Source: Rhineura floridana (taxonomy: Eukaryota > Chordata > Lepidosauria > Squamata > Rhineuridae). From it: DNA of 64,000 bases. Both the position numbers and the translations under genes were made by a program. Shown piece by piece: positions 63,884 to 64,000 of this stretch. The stretch lies in assembly GCF_030035675.1 (NCBI RefSeq), contig NC_084499.1:16936239-17000238 (forward strand). The letters are read 5' to 3'. Below the pieces are notes generated by a model. That model was not told where the DNA came from. It worked only from the letters and a program-made list of their open reading frames with translations, and ran no database searches. The number at the start of each line of letters is the position of its first letter. Within the stretch, counting starts at the first letter, position 1.

Positions 63884-64000
63884 GGATGGAAAGATCTGTC
63901 AATTTTGGTTCTCTCAGTTTCTCATTTTGGCAATCTTAAATTCAGTTCTCCTCATTTCTGCAGCAATCTGCGATTTAAAAAAAATCCTCATGATTATTCT
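63884..64000 (+). mobile_element. TAGGGATGG hAT MITE, cut by window edge
   Basis: AGGGATGGAAAGATCTGTCA followed by the 5' quarter of the family consensus. Confidence 0.8.

Noticed and set aside
59270-64000. Search for a thirteenth LAMC3 exon
   Set aside because: No frame matching the expected CVC...HTEGPSCERC LE repeat was found, so it probably lies beyond the window.
1-64000. CRISPR arrays, bacterial operons, tRNA genes
   Set aside because: tRNA-like heads all belong to SINEs with tails; repeats are interspersed, not regularly spaced; there is no prokaryotic gene arrangement.

Overview
The window looks like nuclear DNA of a squamate reptile, most likely a lizard. It holds spliced vertebrate genes with long introns. 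The introns and intergenic DNA are packed with CR1, L2-like, Bov-B and L1-type LINEs, tRNA- and 5S rRNA-derived SINEs, and several families of hAT and Tigger-like DNA transposons. I could not fix the species from sequence alone. No bacterial or organellar features were seen.

Two host genes lie head to head. On the minus strand, bases 221-20034 carry the first 19 coding exons of ADAMTS13, the secreted metalloprotease that cleaves von Willebrand factor. They cover the signal peptide, short propeptide, metalloprotease, disintegrin, TSP1-1, Cys-rich and spacer domains and TSP1-2/3. The remaining TSP1 repeats and CUB domains lie beyond the left edge. On the plus strand, bases 33170-59269 carry the first 12 coding exons of LAMC3, the laminin gamma-3 chain: signal peptide, LN domain, LE repeats, L4 domain and the start of the next LE block. 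The rest lies beyond the right edge. Every exon junction given was checked for GT/AG sites and for codon phase that joins to the neighbouring exon. No frame-disrupting change was found in either host gene. The proteins were recognised from memory of the human sequences, not by a database search.

Between the two start codons is about 13 kb with no recognisable host gene. It contains hAT MITEs, a 5'-truncated LINE with a 15-bp target duplication (25818-27169), a 5S rRNA-derived SINE with an 11-bp target duplication (27764-27995), a CR1 3' end (31904-32425) and long stretches I cannot assign.

Notable points are: (i) an apparently complete, 17-bp-TSD-flanked L1-type element encoding only an ORF1-like protein with an internal minisatellite (48223-50210), inserted inside an older SINE just before LAMC3 exon 6; (ii) one hAT MITE family (TIR TAGGGATGG, 8-bp TSD) present in about 16 pieces, two of which end within about 12 bp of a splice site; (iii) a 5S-derived SINE that shares its 3' tail with a Bov-B LINE end in the same window; (iv) a solo LTR with an unusual open frame (5943-6575); (v) the close ADAMTS13-LAMC3 arrangement, which differs from the human map as I remember it.
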